Shown here in pieces: positions 6,484 to 12,892 of a stretch of DNA of 15,603 bases. Every line of letters starts with the position of its first letter. Within the stretch, counting starts at the first letter, position 1. Under the pieces are notes generated by a model, which was given only the letters and a program-made list of their open reading frames with translations, was not told the DNA's origin and searched no databases. Where the stretch lies: positions 1-15,603 of the forward strand of contig JAYWAO010000206.1 of NCBI GenBank assembly GCA_043782365.1, read 5' to 3'. A program made the translations under genes and the position numbers. Source of the DNA: CAIWCD01 sp043782365 (GTDB lineage Bacteria > Myxococcota > Myxococcia > Myxococcales > 40CM-4-68-19).

Positions 6484-7853
6484 GCGCAGCCGCCGTTTCA
6501 GAGCAGGTCTCCGAGTTGGTCGCGCAGGCGCGCGGGCTCGCCGAGCGGGCGCGGGCCGCTTCCAGGCTGCTCGCGCGCGCTCCGGCGCAGCAGCGCACCG
6601 AGGCCATCGTGGCGATGGCGGCGCTGCTCGAGACGCAGGGCCTCAAGGCGAGAATCGCTGCGGCCAACGACGCCGACGTGGCGGCTGCGCGCGCCACCGG
6701 CCAGACCCCGGCGCTGCTCGACCGCCTGCTGCTGGGCGAGCAGCGGCTCGCTTCGCTCGCGAGCACGCTGCGCGAGGTGGCGGCGCAGCCCGATCCGCTC
6801 GGCGAGGTGGTCGAGAAGTCCACCCGGCCCAACGGCATCACGGTGGAGCGGCTGCGCGCGCCGCTCGGCTCGGTGCTGATGATCTACGAGGCGCGGCCCA
6901 ACGTGACCGCCGACGCGGCGGCGCTCTGCCTGCGCTCGGGCAACGCGGCGCTGCTGCGCGGTGGCAGCGAAGCGCTGCGGTCCAATACTGTATTACTCGA
7001 GGTGGCCCGCGCCGCGCTCGCCCAGGTGGGCCTGCCGGAAGATGGCGTCGTGCTGGTGCCGCCCGACCGCGCGCTGCTCGACGCGCTCCTGCAGTTGGAG
7101 GAGCTGATCGACCTCTGCATCCCGCGCGGCGGCCCCGGGTTGATCAGGCTGATCGCCGAGCGGTCGCGGATCCCGGTGATCAAGCACTACCAAGGGGTCT
7201 GCCACCTCTACGTGGATGGCGCTGCCGATCTCTCTCTCGCAGAGCGGCTGGCGGTCAACGGCAAGGCGCAGCGCCCGGGCGTCTGCAACGCGCTCGAGTG
7301 CCTGTTGGTCGATGCGAAGGTCGCCGCGGAGGCGCTCCCCAGGCTCGCCCGCGCGCTGGTGGCGAGCGGCGTCGAGCTCCGCTGCGACCCGCGCGCCCTG
7401 CCGCTCTGCCAGGCGGCGGCCAACGCCACCAGCGCCGATGAGGGAATGGCCGCGCTGCTGGCTTCTTGCGGTGTGCCCCTGGGACACGCGCCCGGCGCCG
7501 TGCTCGCGGCGACGCCGTCCGACTTCGGCCAGGAGTTCCTCGAGCTGAAGATGGCGGTGGCGGTGGTCGACGGGCTCGACGGCGCGCTCGACCACATCGC
7601 CCGCTACGGCAGCCGCCACACCGAGTGCATCGTGACCTCTGATCAGGCCCGCGCCGACCGCTTCGTCCGCGAGGTCGACGCCTCTTGCACCGCGGTGAAC
7701 GCATCGAGCCGCTTCAACGACGGCGGCGAGCTGGGGCTGGGCGCGGAGATCGGCATCTCCACCAGCAAGCTCCACGCGTACGGCCCGATGGGCGCGCGCG
7801 AGCTGACCTGCACCCGATTCGTGGTGCACGGGGCCGGGCAGGTGCGGACTTGA
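6480..7853 (+). CDS. proA: Gamma-glutamyl phosphate reductase
   Basis: ProA reduces gamma-glutamyl phosphate with NADPH to glutamate-5-semialdehyde, which cyclises to pyrroline-5-carboxylate, the second step of proline synthesis. Signatures of this aldehyde-dehydrogenase-superfamily enzyme are RAPLGSVLMIYEARPNVTAD (126-145), SGNAALLRGGSEA (153-165), the catalytic cysteine C269 in QRPGVCNALE, and the C-terminal NASSRFNDGGELGLGAEIGIS and LHAYGPMGARELT. At 457 residues it is about 40 longer than E. coli ProA: part is at the N-terminus and about 16 residues form an insertion near 305-345. The reductase core is intact. The ATG start lies in the ATGA overlap with proB. The next gene, rsfS, begins 85 nt downstream; the nadD gene commonly found here is missing. 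Confidence 0.96.
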   Translation: MSAAAVSEQVSELVAQARGLAERARAASRLLARAPAQQRTEAIVAMAALLETQGLKARIAAANDADVAAARATGQTPALLDRLLLGEQRLASLASTLREVAAQPDPLGEVVEKSTRPNGITVERLRAPLGSVLMIYEARPNVTADAAALCLRSGNAALLRGGSEALRSNTVLLEVARAALAQVGLPEDGVVLVPPDRALLDALLQLEELIDLCIPRGGPGLIRLIAERSRIPVIKHYQGVCHLYVDGAADLSLAERLAVNGKAQRPGVCNALECLLVDAKVAAEALPRLARALVASGVELRCDPRALPLCQAAANATSADEGMAALLASCGVPLGHAPGAVLAATPSDFGQEFLELKMAVAVVDGLDGALDHIARYGSRHTECIVTSDQARADRFVREVDASCTAVNASSRFNDGGELGLGAEIGISTSKLHAYGPMGARELTCTRFVVHGAGQVRT

Positions 7854-7866
7854 TGCCGCTCCCGCC

Positions 7867-7905
7867 TTGCGTCCCAGCCCGCTTTCGGCTCTACAGGGCG
7901 GTTCG
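7867..7905 (+). promoter_or_regulatory. Candidate rsfS promoter or operator sharing the proB upstream motif
   Basis: GCTCTACAGGGCGGTTCG (7888-7905) matches the proB upstream segment at 16 of 18 positions. A TTGCGT hexamer (7867-7872) lies 17 nt before TCTACA, at the same relative position as CTGCGC at proB. It lies in the 85-nt gap between proA and rsfS, so rsfS-rlmH may be transcribed separately from proBA. Each hexamer alone matches sigma70 weakly. Confidence 0.35.
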
Positions 7906-7926
7906 TTGCAGCACTTTCGCTTCACC

Positions 7927-7931
7927 CAGGT
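7927..7931 (+). promoter_or_regulatory. Ribosome binding site deciding the rsfS start
   Basis: CAGGT, containing an AGG core, ends 7-8 nt before the ATG at 7939. This favours that ATG over an in-frame TTG at 7867, which would add 24 residues unlike the family. Confidence 0.45.
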
Positions 7932-7938
7932 AAACCAG

Positions 7939-8436
7939 ATGCCCAAGTCACCTCCGCAGATCGGCCTCACCCCCAAGGCGTCCAAGTCGAAGGCCCGCGA
8001 GCCCAAGGCCGCAGATCCCGAGCGCGCCGCAGCCCGCGCCAAGAGCCGCGCCGCCGAAGGCACGGCCTACAAGATGGCGCACCTCGCCGCCGAAGCCGCC
8101 CTCGACAAGAAGGCCGACGAGGTCGTCATCATCGACCTCACCGAGAAGAGCAGCTACGCCGACTACCTGGTGGTCTGCTCGGGCCAAAGCGACCGGCAGC
8201 TCTCGGCGGTCGCCGACTCGGTCGAGAAGGCGCTCAAGGACGCGGGCCAGAAGCCGGTCGGCTCCGAGGGCCACGGCGCCGGCCGCTGGGTGCTGCTCGA
8301 CTTCGGCGATGTGGTCATCCACGTCTTCCACTCCGAGGAGCGCCCCGCCTACGACCTCGAAGGCCTCTGGGCCGACGCGCCGCAGACGCACGTGGAGCCG
8401 AAGCCCGCCCTGGCCAACCATCCGAAGCCGGAGTAA
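7939..8436 (+). CDS. rsfS: Ribosome silencing factor RsfS (Iojap/YbeB family)
   Basis: RsfS binds ribosomal protein L14 on the 50S subunit and blocks 30S joining, lowering translation in starvation or stationary phase. The protein has 165 residues. Residues about 46-148 are the family core (MAHLAAEAALDKKADEVVII, then DLTEKSSYADYLVVCSGQSD, RWVLLDFGDVVIHVFHSEER and YDLEGLWADAP), close to the usual 105-residue domain. Residues 1-45 are a Lys/Arg/Ala/Pro-rich extension that E. coli RsfS lacks, and 149-165 are a Pro-rich tail. It is followed by rlmH after 14 nt, a conserved pairing across bacteria that links ribosome silencing to large-subunit rRNA modification. Confidence 0.95.
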   Translation: MPKSPPQIGLTPKASKSKAREPKAADPERAAARAKSRAAEGTAYKMAHLAAEAALDKKADEVVIIDLTEKSSYADYLVVCSGQSDRQLSAVADSVEKALKDAGQKPVGSEGHGAGRWVLLDFGDVVIHVFHSEERPAYDLEGLWADAPQTHVEPKPALANHPKPE

Positions 8437-8450
8437 TACTCTTGGCCGGG

Positions 8451-8906
8451 ATGCGCCTGCGCGTCTTGTCGGTGGGCCGCGACAAGGAGCACACCGCCGC
8501 GGGCGTCGAGGAGTACCGCAGCCGCCTCGCCAAGGTCTGCGCCATCGAGCTGGTCGAGCTGCGGGCCGAGTCAGGCCCGGCGGCCGCCGAGCGGGAAGGG
8601 GCGCTGATCCTGGAGGCGGCCGCGCGCGGCAAGGGCGCGAGCGAGCTCTGGTCGCTCGAGCTGAGCGGCCAGCAGCTCTCCAGCGCGGAGCTGGCGGCGA
8701 GGGTGGGCCGCGCCCGCGACAGCTCGCTCGGGCTGACCCTGGCGATCGGCGGCGACGAGGGGCTCTCGCCCAAGGTGCTGGAGGCGAGCCGGTTCAAGTG
8801 GTGCCTCGGCAGGCTCACCCTGCCCCACCGCCTGGCGCGGCTGGTGGTGCTCGAGCAGCTCTACCGCTCGTTCGAGATCCTCCGCGGCAGCCCGTATCAC
8901 AAGTAA
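8451..8906 (+). CDS. rlmH: 23S rRNA (pseudouridine1915-N3)-methyltransferase
   Basis: RlmH is a SPOUT-class methyltransferase that uses S-adenosylmethionine to methylate pseudouridine 1915 in helix 69 of 23S rRNA, acting on assembled 70S ribosomes. The 151 residues match the family length (about 155). Visible signatures are the N-terminal MRLRVLSVGRDK, the cofactor-knot sequence LAIGGDEGLSP (97-107), LTLPHRLARLVVLEQLYRSF (122-141) and the C-terminal GSPYHK that ends nearly all RlmH proteins. The ATG at 8451 gives the family N-terminus. An in-frame TTG at 8442 would add three residues and has GGAG 8 nt upstream, so it is a real alternative start. It is the last gene of the plus-strand block and converges with the histidine kinase gene after 30 nt. 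Confidence 0.95.
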   Translation: MRLRVLSVGRDKEHTAAGVEEYRSRLAKVCAIELVELRAESGPAAAEREGALILEAAARGKGASELWSLELSGQQLSSAELAARVGRARDSSLGLTLAIGGDEGLSPKVLEASRFKWCLGRLTLPHRLARLVVLEQLYRSFEILRGSPYHK

Positions 8907-8931
8907 TACACCTGCTCTGCGCCAGCACAGC

Positions 8932-8945
8932 GCCAGCTAGCTGGC
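8932..8945. repeat. 14-bp perfect palindrome at the convergent junction of rlmH and the kinase gene
   Basis: GCCAGCTAGCTGGC is its own reverse complement and spans the stop codon of the minus-strand kinase gene (8937-8939). A further GCCAGC copy lies at 8921-8926. Its position between convergent genes suits a bidirectional transcription end, but it lacks a loop and a U-tract. Confidence 0.4.
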
Positions 8946-10526
8946 CAGCGCGGGGGGCTCGCTCGCCTGGGGGAGCGGCGCCGGCTCGGCCCGCTCGAGC
9001 AGGAGCGCGATGGTGCTGCCCTGGCCGTGCTCCTCCAGGTGCACCTCCACGCCCAGCGTGCGCAGGAGGCCCAGCGAGGCCGCGAGGCCGATCGAGGCCC
9101 CCTCGGTCGCTTCGGCGTCGCCGCTGGTGGCGCCGAGGAAGGTCTCGGCCAGCTGCTCGCGAACCGCGCTCCCGAGGCCGCGGTAGTTGGTGCGGACCTC
9201 GAGCCGGATCCGCGCCGCCTCGCGCCGCGCGTCCAGCGTGATGCGCGACGGGTGGTGCTCCGGCGCCGAGAGCGAGAGCTGCTCGAGGAGCGCCTGCAGC
9301 GCCTGCTCCAGGAGCTGGCCGCGTCCGCTGGAGCGGAGGCCCTCGGGGATGGCGTCCTCGTAGGCGACCGGCGGGAGCACGTGGAGCGCGCCGCGCATGC
9401 CGATGGCCGCCCGGGCCGCGCGCAGCGCCTGGCCCGCCACCAGCTTGAGATCGAAGCTGTGGCCCTCGCTCTCGGCGATGGCGGTGCGCGAGAGCAGGAG
9501 CAGCTGCCGCACGGCCCCCGAGATGCGGCGGGCCGAGTGGAGCGAATCGCCCACCGCCTCGCGCGCGTCGGCGGGCAGCAGGTCGCTGCGGGAGAGCGCC
9601 AGCTCGAGGTACTCGAGGTTGGCGATCAGCGCCGCGCCCGGGTTGTTGATCTGGTGCGCGAGCCCGCCCGCCAGGCGGCCCACCGTGGCCAGCTTCTCGC
9701 TCCGACCGAGCGCGGCGAGCGCGGCGCTCAGGTCCTTGGTGCGCTGGACCACCTGCCGCTCGAGCGACTGCGACATCGCGTCGTGCTGCTCGACGTCCTG
9801 GCGCCAGCGCTGCGCGAGCACGAAGACGATCGGCAGCGAGCCCAGCGCGGCGCCGTACGGCGTGAGCAGCGGAATCGCCCAGAGGTGGTCCACCGTGCCC
9901 ACGTCCACCACCGCGAAGCCGAGGAACACGCCCAGCGCCGCTGCATGCGCCCAGGCCAGCGGCCGGCCACCAATGGCGGCGGCGAGGTAGCGCTGGAAGA
10001 CGAGGCCGAGCAGGCAGGTGAGGTAGACGAGCGTAGCCTGGCACCAGGGCGTGGCCACCGAGATGCGGTAGGTCGCGCCCCAGATGGTCTGGGGGTAGGT
10101 ATAGATCTCGCCGGTGAGCGCGAGGCGGGGAAACGCCACCAGCAAGGCGCCCAGCGCGAGCGGCGACCACACCAGCGCGCGCTGGGCCTTCGCGTAGAGC
10201 GGACCGAGGTCGAGGCCCAGGTAGGCGACCCACGCCGAGACGTGCAGCGCCGCGCAGAAGATCTGCAGGAGAGAGAGGTCCTGCTTGAGCCAGTGCGGGA
10301 TGGGCGCGGTGGAGCCGAGATCGGCGGCGGCAAAGAGGCCTGCCGAGACCGTGACGAGCGCGAAGAAGCGGTGCTGCCGCCAGCGTCCCACTGGGAGGAA
10401 AGCCAACAGCAGCGCTCCGGCAGCCAAGGCGAAGAGCCCGGCCGCGAGCGCGAAGACTGAAACGACGGGGAACTGCCAGTGGGACACGGAGGACCATCGT
10501 ACGGAGGTGCCGAACTCTTGAGGCAA
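8937..10526 (-). CDS. Seven-TM sensor histidine kinase with a degenerate ATPase domain
   Basis: This 529-residue membrane protein has about seven hydrophobic segments (around 22-45, 53-71, 86-105, 118-134, 158-178, 190-210 and 217-238), resembling the 7TM sensor regions of some histidine kinases. A coiled coil (about 245-280) leads to the HisKA dimerisation domain with the phospho-acceptor H291 in GRLAGGLAHQINNPGAA. The HATPase region is atypical: the N-box asparagine is replaced (ALQALLEQL, Q415), the G1 DxGxG is TNYRG (446-450), and the G2 GxGLGL is GASIGL (476-481). It may be a pseudokinase, a phosphatase-only sensor or a very divergent kinase. No response regulator is visible in the window. 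The TTG start at 10526 lies 18 nt after the pbpC stop with no clear Shine-Dalgarno sequence; a GTG at 10487 is an alternative. The gene is probably co-transcribed with the alpha-2-macroglobulin and pbpC. Confidence 0.85.
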   Translation of the reverse strand: MPQEFGTSVRWSSVSHWQFPVVSVFALAAGLFALAAGALLLAFLPVGRWRQHRFFALVTVSAGLFAAADLGSTAPIPHWLKQDLSLLQIFCAALHVSAWVAYLGLDLGPLYAKAQRALVWSPLALGALLVAFPRLALTGEIYTYPQTIWGATYRISVATPWCQATLVYLTCLLGLVFQRYLAAAIGGRPLAWAHAAALGVFLGFAVVDVGTVDHLWAIPLLTPYGAALGSLPIVFVLAQRWRQDVEQHDAMSQSLERQVVQRTKDLSAALAALGRSEKLATVGRLAGGLAHQINNPGAALIANLEYLELALSRSDLLPADAREAVGDSLHSARRISGAVRQLLLLSRTAIAESEGHSFDLKLVAGQALRAARAAIGMRGALHVLPPVAYEDAIPEGLRSSGRGQLLEQALQALLEQLSLSAPEHHPSRITLDARREAARIRLEVRTNYRGLGSAVREQLAETFLGATSGDAEATEGASIGLAASLGLLRTLGVEVHLEEHGQGSTIALLLERAEPAPLPQASEPPALAS

Positions 10527-10544
10527 TATGCCATACCCAAGGGC

Positions 10545-12866
10545 CTACCCGCGCACCACAAAGCGCACCCGCGCGTCGGGCTCCGCGGCCCCGCGCCGGT
10601 AGAGCAGCAGCTCGTGCCGTCCTGGCGAGGCCGGCACCCGCGTGGAGTAGGGCGGGGCCAGCTCCTGCCTGGGCCCGTCGTCGAGCTGCAGCTCGAGCAG
10701 GCCGCCGCCCTCTGGCGCCAGCGCCCGCACGGGGATGGTCTGGAACGGGTCGGGCAGGTCGCGGTCGCGCAGGTACTCGTCGCCCTCACCCGGGAAGAGG
10801 AGCGCCGCGCGCGGGCCGCCGCCACGCGCGGTGTTCAGCGTGGCGAGCCCCTCGTGCGCGGCCCAGTCGTAGAAGCGCGGTCCCAGGTCGAGGCCGTCAG
10901 GGCCGTGCATCTTGCAGTGCAGCTTGGGGGCGCTTCCCGGGACGAACCGCTCGGCCACCGTCGCCGGACAGTCAGGACCGGGCAGCGCGCCGCTCAGCGC
11001 GCAGACCTCGTGCGCCTCGAGCAGCGCCTCGTCAAAGAGCGGCGCTGGGCGGTCGACTCCGGCCATCGCCAGCGTCATCGCGCGGTGGAAGAGCGGGCCC
11101 GCGCCGGTGATTCCGCTCGCCCCCCGCATGGTCGCGCCGCTCATGTTGCCCACCCAGACGGCCACCGTGCGCTCATGGGTGAACCCCGCGACCCAGTTGT
11201 CGGTGTAGGCGCGCGAGGTGCCCGTCTTGGCGGCCACCGCGAAGGGGAGCCGCAAGACGTTGTCGAGACCGAACGCGGGCGCGCGCGCCGCCGGGTCGGA
11301 GAGGATGTCGGCCACCAGCGCCGCCGTGGAGGCTCGGAGGAACCGCTGCCCGCGGAGGGTGGCGCCGGACACCGACGCGGCCGGCAGCAGCGCGCCGTCC
11401 GCTCCACGCCCCTCCCGCACCAGCTGCAGCGCCGGCAGCGCGACGCCCCCACGCGCGAGCCCCGCATAGCCGCGCGCCAGCTCCTCGAGCATCACCTCGC
11501 CGTTGCCGAGCACCAGCCCGAGGCCGTAGTGGTCGGCCTCCTCGCGCAGGGAGGAAAAGCCCGCGTCGTGGAGGACCGCGAGCAGCTCGCCCGCGCCCAG
11601 CTTCTCGGCCACCTTGACCGCGGGCACGTTGTACGAGGAGCCGAGCGCAACCCGCAGCCGCACCGGCCCGTGGGCGCGGCGGTCGTAGTTGCGGGGCAGG
11701 TAGTCGCCGGTGGGCGTCGAGAAGTGGCTCTCGACGTCGCCGAGCAGCGTGGCCGCGGTGAGCCCGCGCCGCTCGAGCGCGAGTCCGTAGGCGAACGGCT
11801 TGAGGGTCGAGCCGGGCTGCCGCAGCGTGCGCACGGCGTCGATGCGGCCGCTGGCCCCCTCATCGAACCAGTCGGGCGAGCCCACCCACGCGAGCGCCTC
11901 ACCGGTCTGGTTGTCGAGGATGACCACCGCCGCCGAGGTGGCCCGCTTGTCCGCGAGCGCGGCCACCTCCTCGCGCACGGCCGCCTCCAGCTTGCGCTGC
12001 AGCGCGAGGTCGAGCGTGGTGGTCACCGAGACCGCTGCCGGCGGGGCCGCGCTGCGCGCGACGCGATCGACGAAGTGCGGCGCCTCGAACGCCCGCGCCA
12101 GCTTCTCGCTCGCGAGATCGGGTGGGGCCGACAGCGCCGACGCGAGCTGCGCCGGGCTCAAGAACCCACGCGCCGCCATCCGCGCGAGCAGCCGCGCCAC
12201 CGCCCCGCGCGAGCGCTCGGGGTGCCGCAGCGGATCGAACGCGCCCGGAGAGCGCGGCAGCACCGCGAGCAGCGCAGCCTGCGCCACCGAGAGCGAGGCC
12301 GCGGGCCGATCGAAGTAGAGCCGCGCCGCCGCCTCGACCCCGCGCACGTCGTTGCCGAGCGGGATCCGCGAGAGGTATGATTCCAAGAGCGCCTCCTTCG
12401 AGAGCGTGCGCGTCAGCCGCAGCGCCAGCCAAGCCTCGCCCAGCTTGCCCGCGAGCGTGCGCGGCCGCGGCTCGAGCAGGCGCGCCAGCTGCTGCGGGAT
12501 GGTGGACCCGCCCTGCGCCAGCCGCCCGCGCCGCAGATCGACCGCCGCCGCCCGCACCAGCGCCAGCGGATCGAGCCCCGGGTGGTGGAAGTAGCGCGCG
12601 TCCTCGGCGGCGACGAACGCCTGCCAGACGTGCGGCGGCAACTCTTTGAGGTGCGCAGGCGCGGCGTGGCCGTCGCCGTCGCGGGCGACGAACTCGCGCA
12701 GGAGCGTGCCGTCGCGCGCCGCCACGCGCAGCGACGAGGCGCGGGCGAGCGCGAGGCGCTCTTGGGGAACGGGGGAGAGGACGAGCGCGACCAGGCCCAG
12801 CAAGGGCAGGAGCACCACTCCGAGGAGGATGCGCCCGGCGACCGGCCTGTCCTGCCTTCGGGTCAT
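10545..12866 (-). CDS. pbpC: Penicillin-binding protein 1C (bifunctional glycosyltransferase/transpeptidase)
   Basis: PBP1C is an inner-membrane peptidoglycan enzyme acting in the periplasm. The 773 residues match the family (770 in E. coli). A signal anchor (about 11-30) is followed by a GT51 glycosyltransferase domain with catalytic E88 in EDARYFHHPG and GGSTIPQQLARLL (119-131). The transpeptidase domain has SxxK at S353-K356 (RQPGSTLKPF), SxN at 411-413 (SYN) and KTGT at 547-550, so all catalytic motifs are present. The C-terminal segment (about 615-773) shows the PBP1C pattern CALSG, CP and FVPGSAP with cysteines 622, 633 and 651, and a beta-rich BiPBP_C tail. The ATG at 12866 lies 26 nt after the alpha-2-macroglobulin stop, with AGG 4 nt upstream. 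Pairing with alpha-2-macroglobulin is known in many proteobacteria and suggests wall repair when the outer envelope is breached. Confidence 0.95.
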   Translation of the reverse strand: MTRRQDRPVAGRILLGVVLLPLLGLVALVLSPVPQERLALARASSLRVAARDGTLLREFVARDGDGHAAPAHLKELPPHVWQAFVAAEDARYFHHPGLDPLALVRAAAVDLRRGRLAQGGSTIPQQLARLLEPRPRTLAGKLGEAWLALRLTRTLSKEALLESYLSRIPLGNDVRGVEAAARLYFDRPAASLSVAQAALLAVLPRSPGAFDPLRHPERSRGAVARLLARMAARGFLSPAQLASALSAPPDLASEKLARAFEAPHFVDRVARSAAPPAAVSVTTTLDLALQRKLEAAVREEVAALADKRATSAAVVILDNQTGEALAWVGSPDWFDEGASGRIDAVRTLRQPGSTLKPFAYGLALERRGLTAATLLGDVESHFSTPTGDYLPRNYDRRAHGPVRLRVALGSSYNVPAVKVAEKLGAGELLAVLHDAGFSSLREEADHYGLGLVLGNGEVMLEELARGYAGLARGGVALPALQLVREGRGADGALLPAASVSGATLRGQRFLRASTAALVADILSDPAARAPAFGLDNVLRLPFAVAAKTGTSRAYTDNWVAGFTHERTVAVWVGNMSGATMRGASGITGAGPLFHRAMTLAMAGVDRPAPLFDEALLEAHEVCALSGALPGPDCPATVAERFVPGSAPKLHCKMHGPDGLDLGPRFYDWAAHEGLATLNTARGGGPRAALLFPGEGDEYLRDRDLPDPFQTIPVRALAPEGGGLLELQLDDGPRQELAPPYSTRVPASPGRHELLLYRRGAAEPDARVRFVVRG

Positions 12867-12892
12867 TGCGCCTGTCCGCCGTCGTGCGGTCG

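Noticed and set aside
7867..7938. Upstream TTG start for rsfS adding 24 residues
   Set aside because: The added residues do not resemble the family, they overlap the promoter-like motif, and an ATG with a suitable AGG lies at 7939.
8815..10497. A 560-codon minus-strand open frame overlapping the histidine kinase in another frame
   Set aside because: It is Arg/Ala/Pro/Gly-rich and motif-free. The kinase frame shows TM helices and a HisKA domain.
10479..12380. A 633-codon plus-strand open frame opposite pbpC
   Set aside because: The composition is Arg/Gly/Ala/His-rich without motifs, and the opposite strand encodes PBP1C with every catalytic motif intact.
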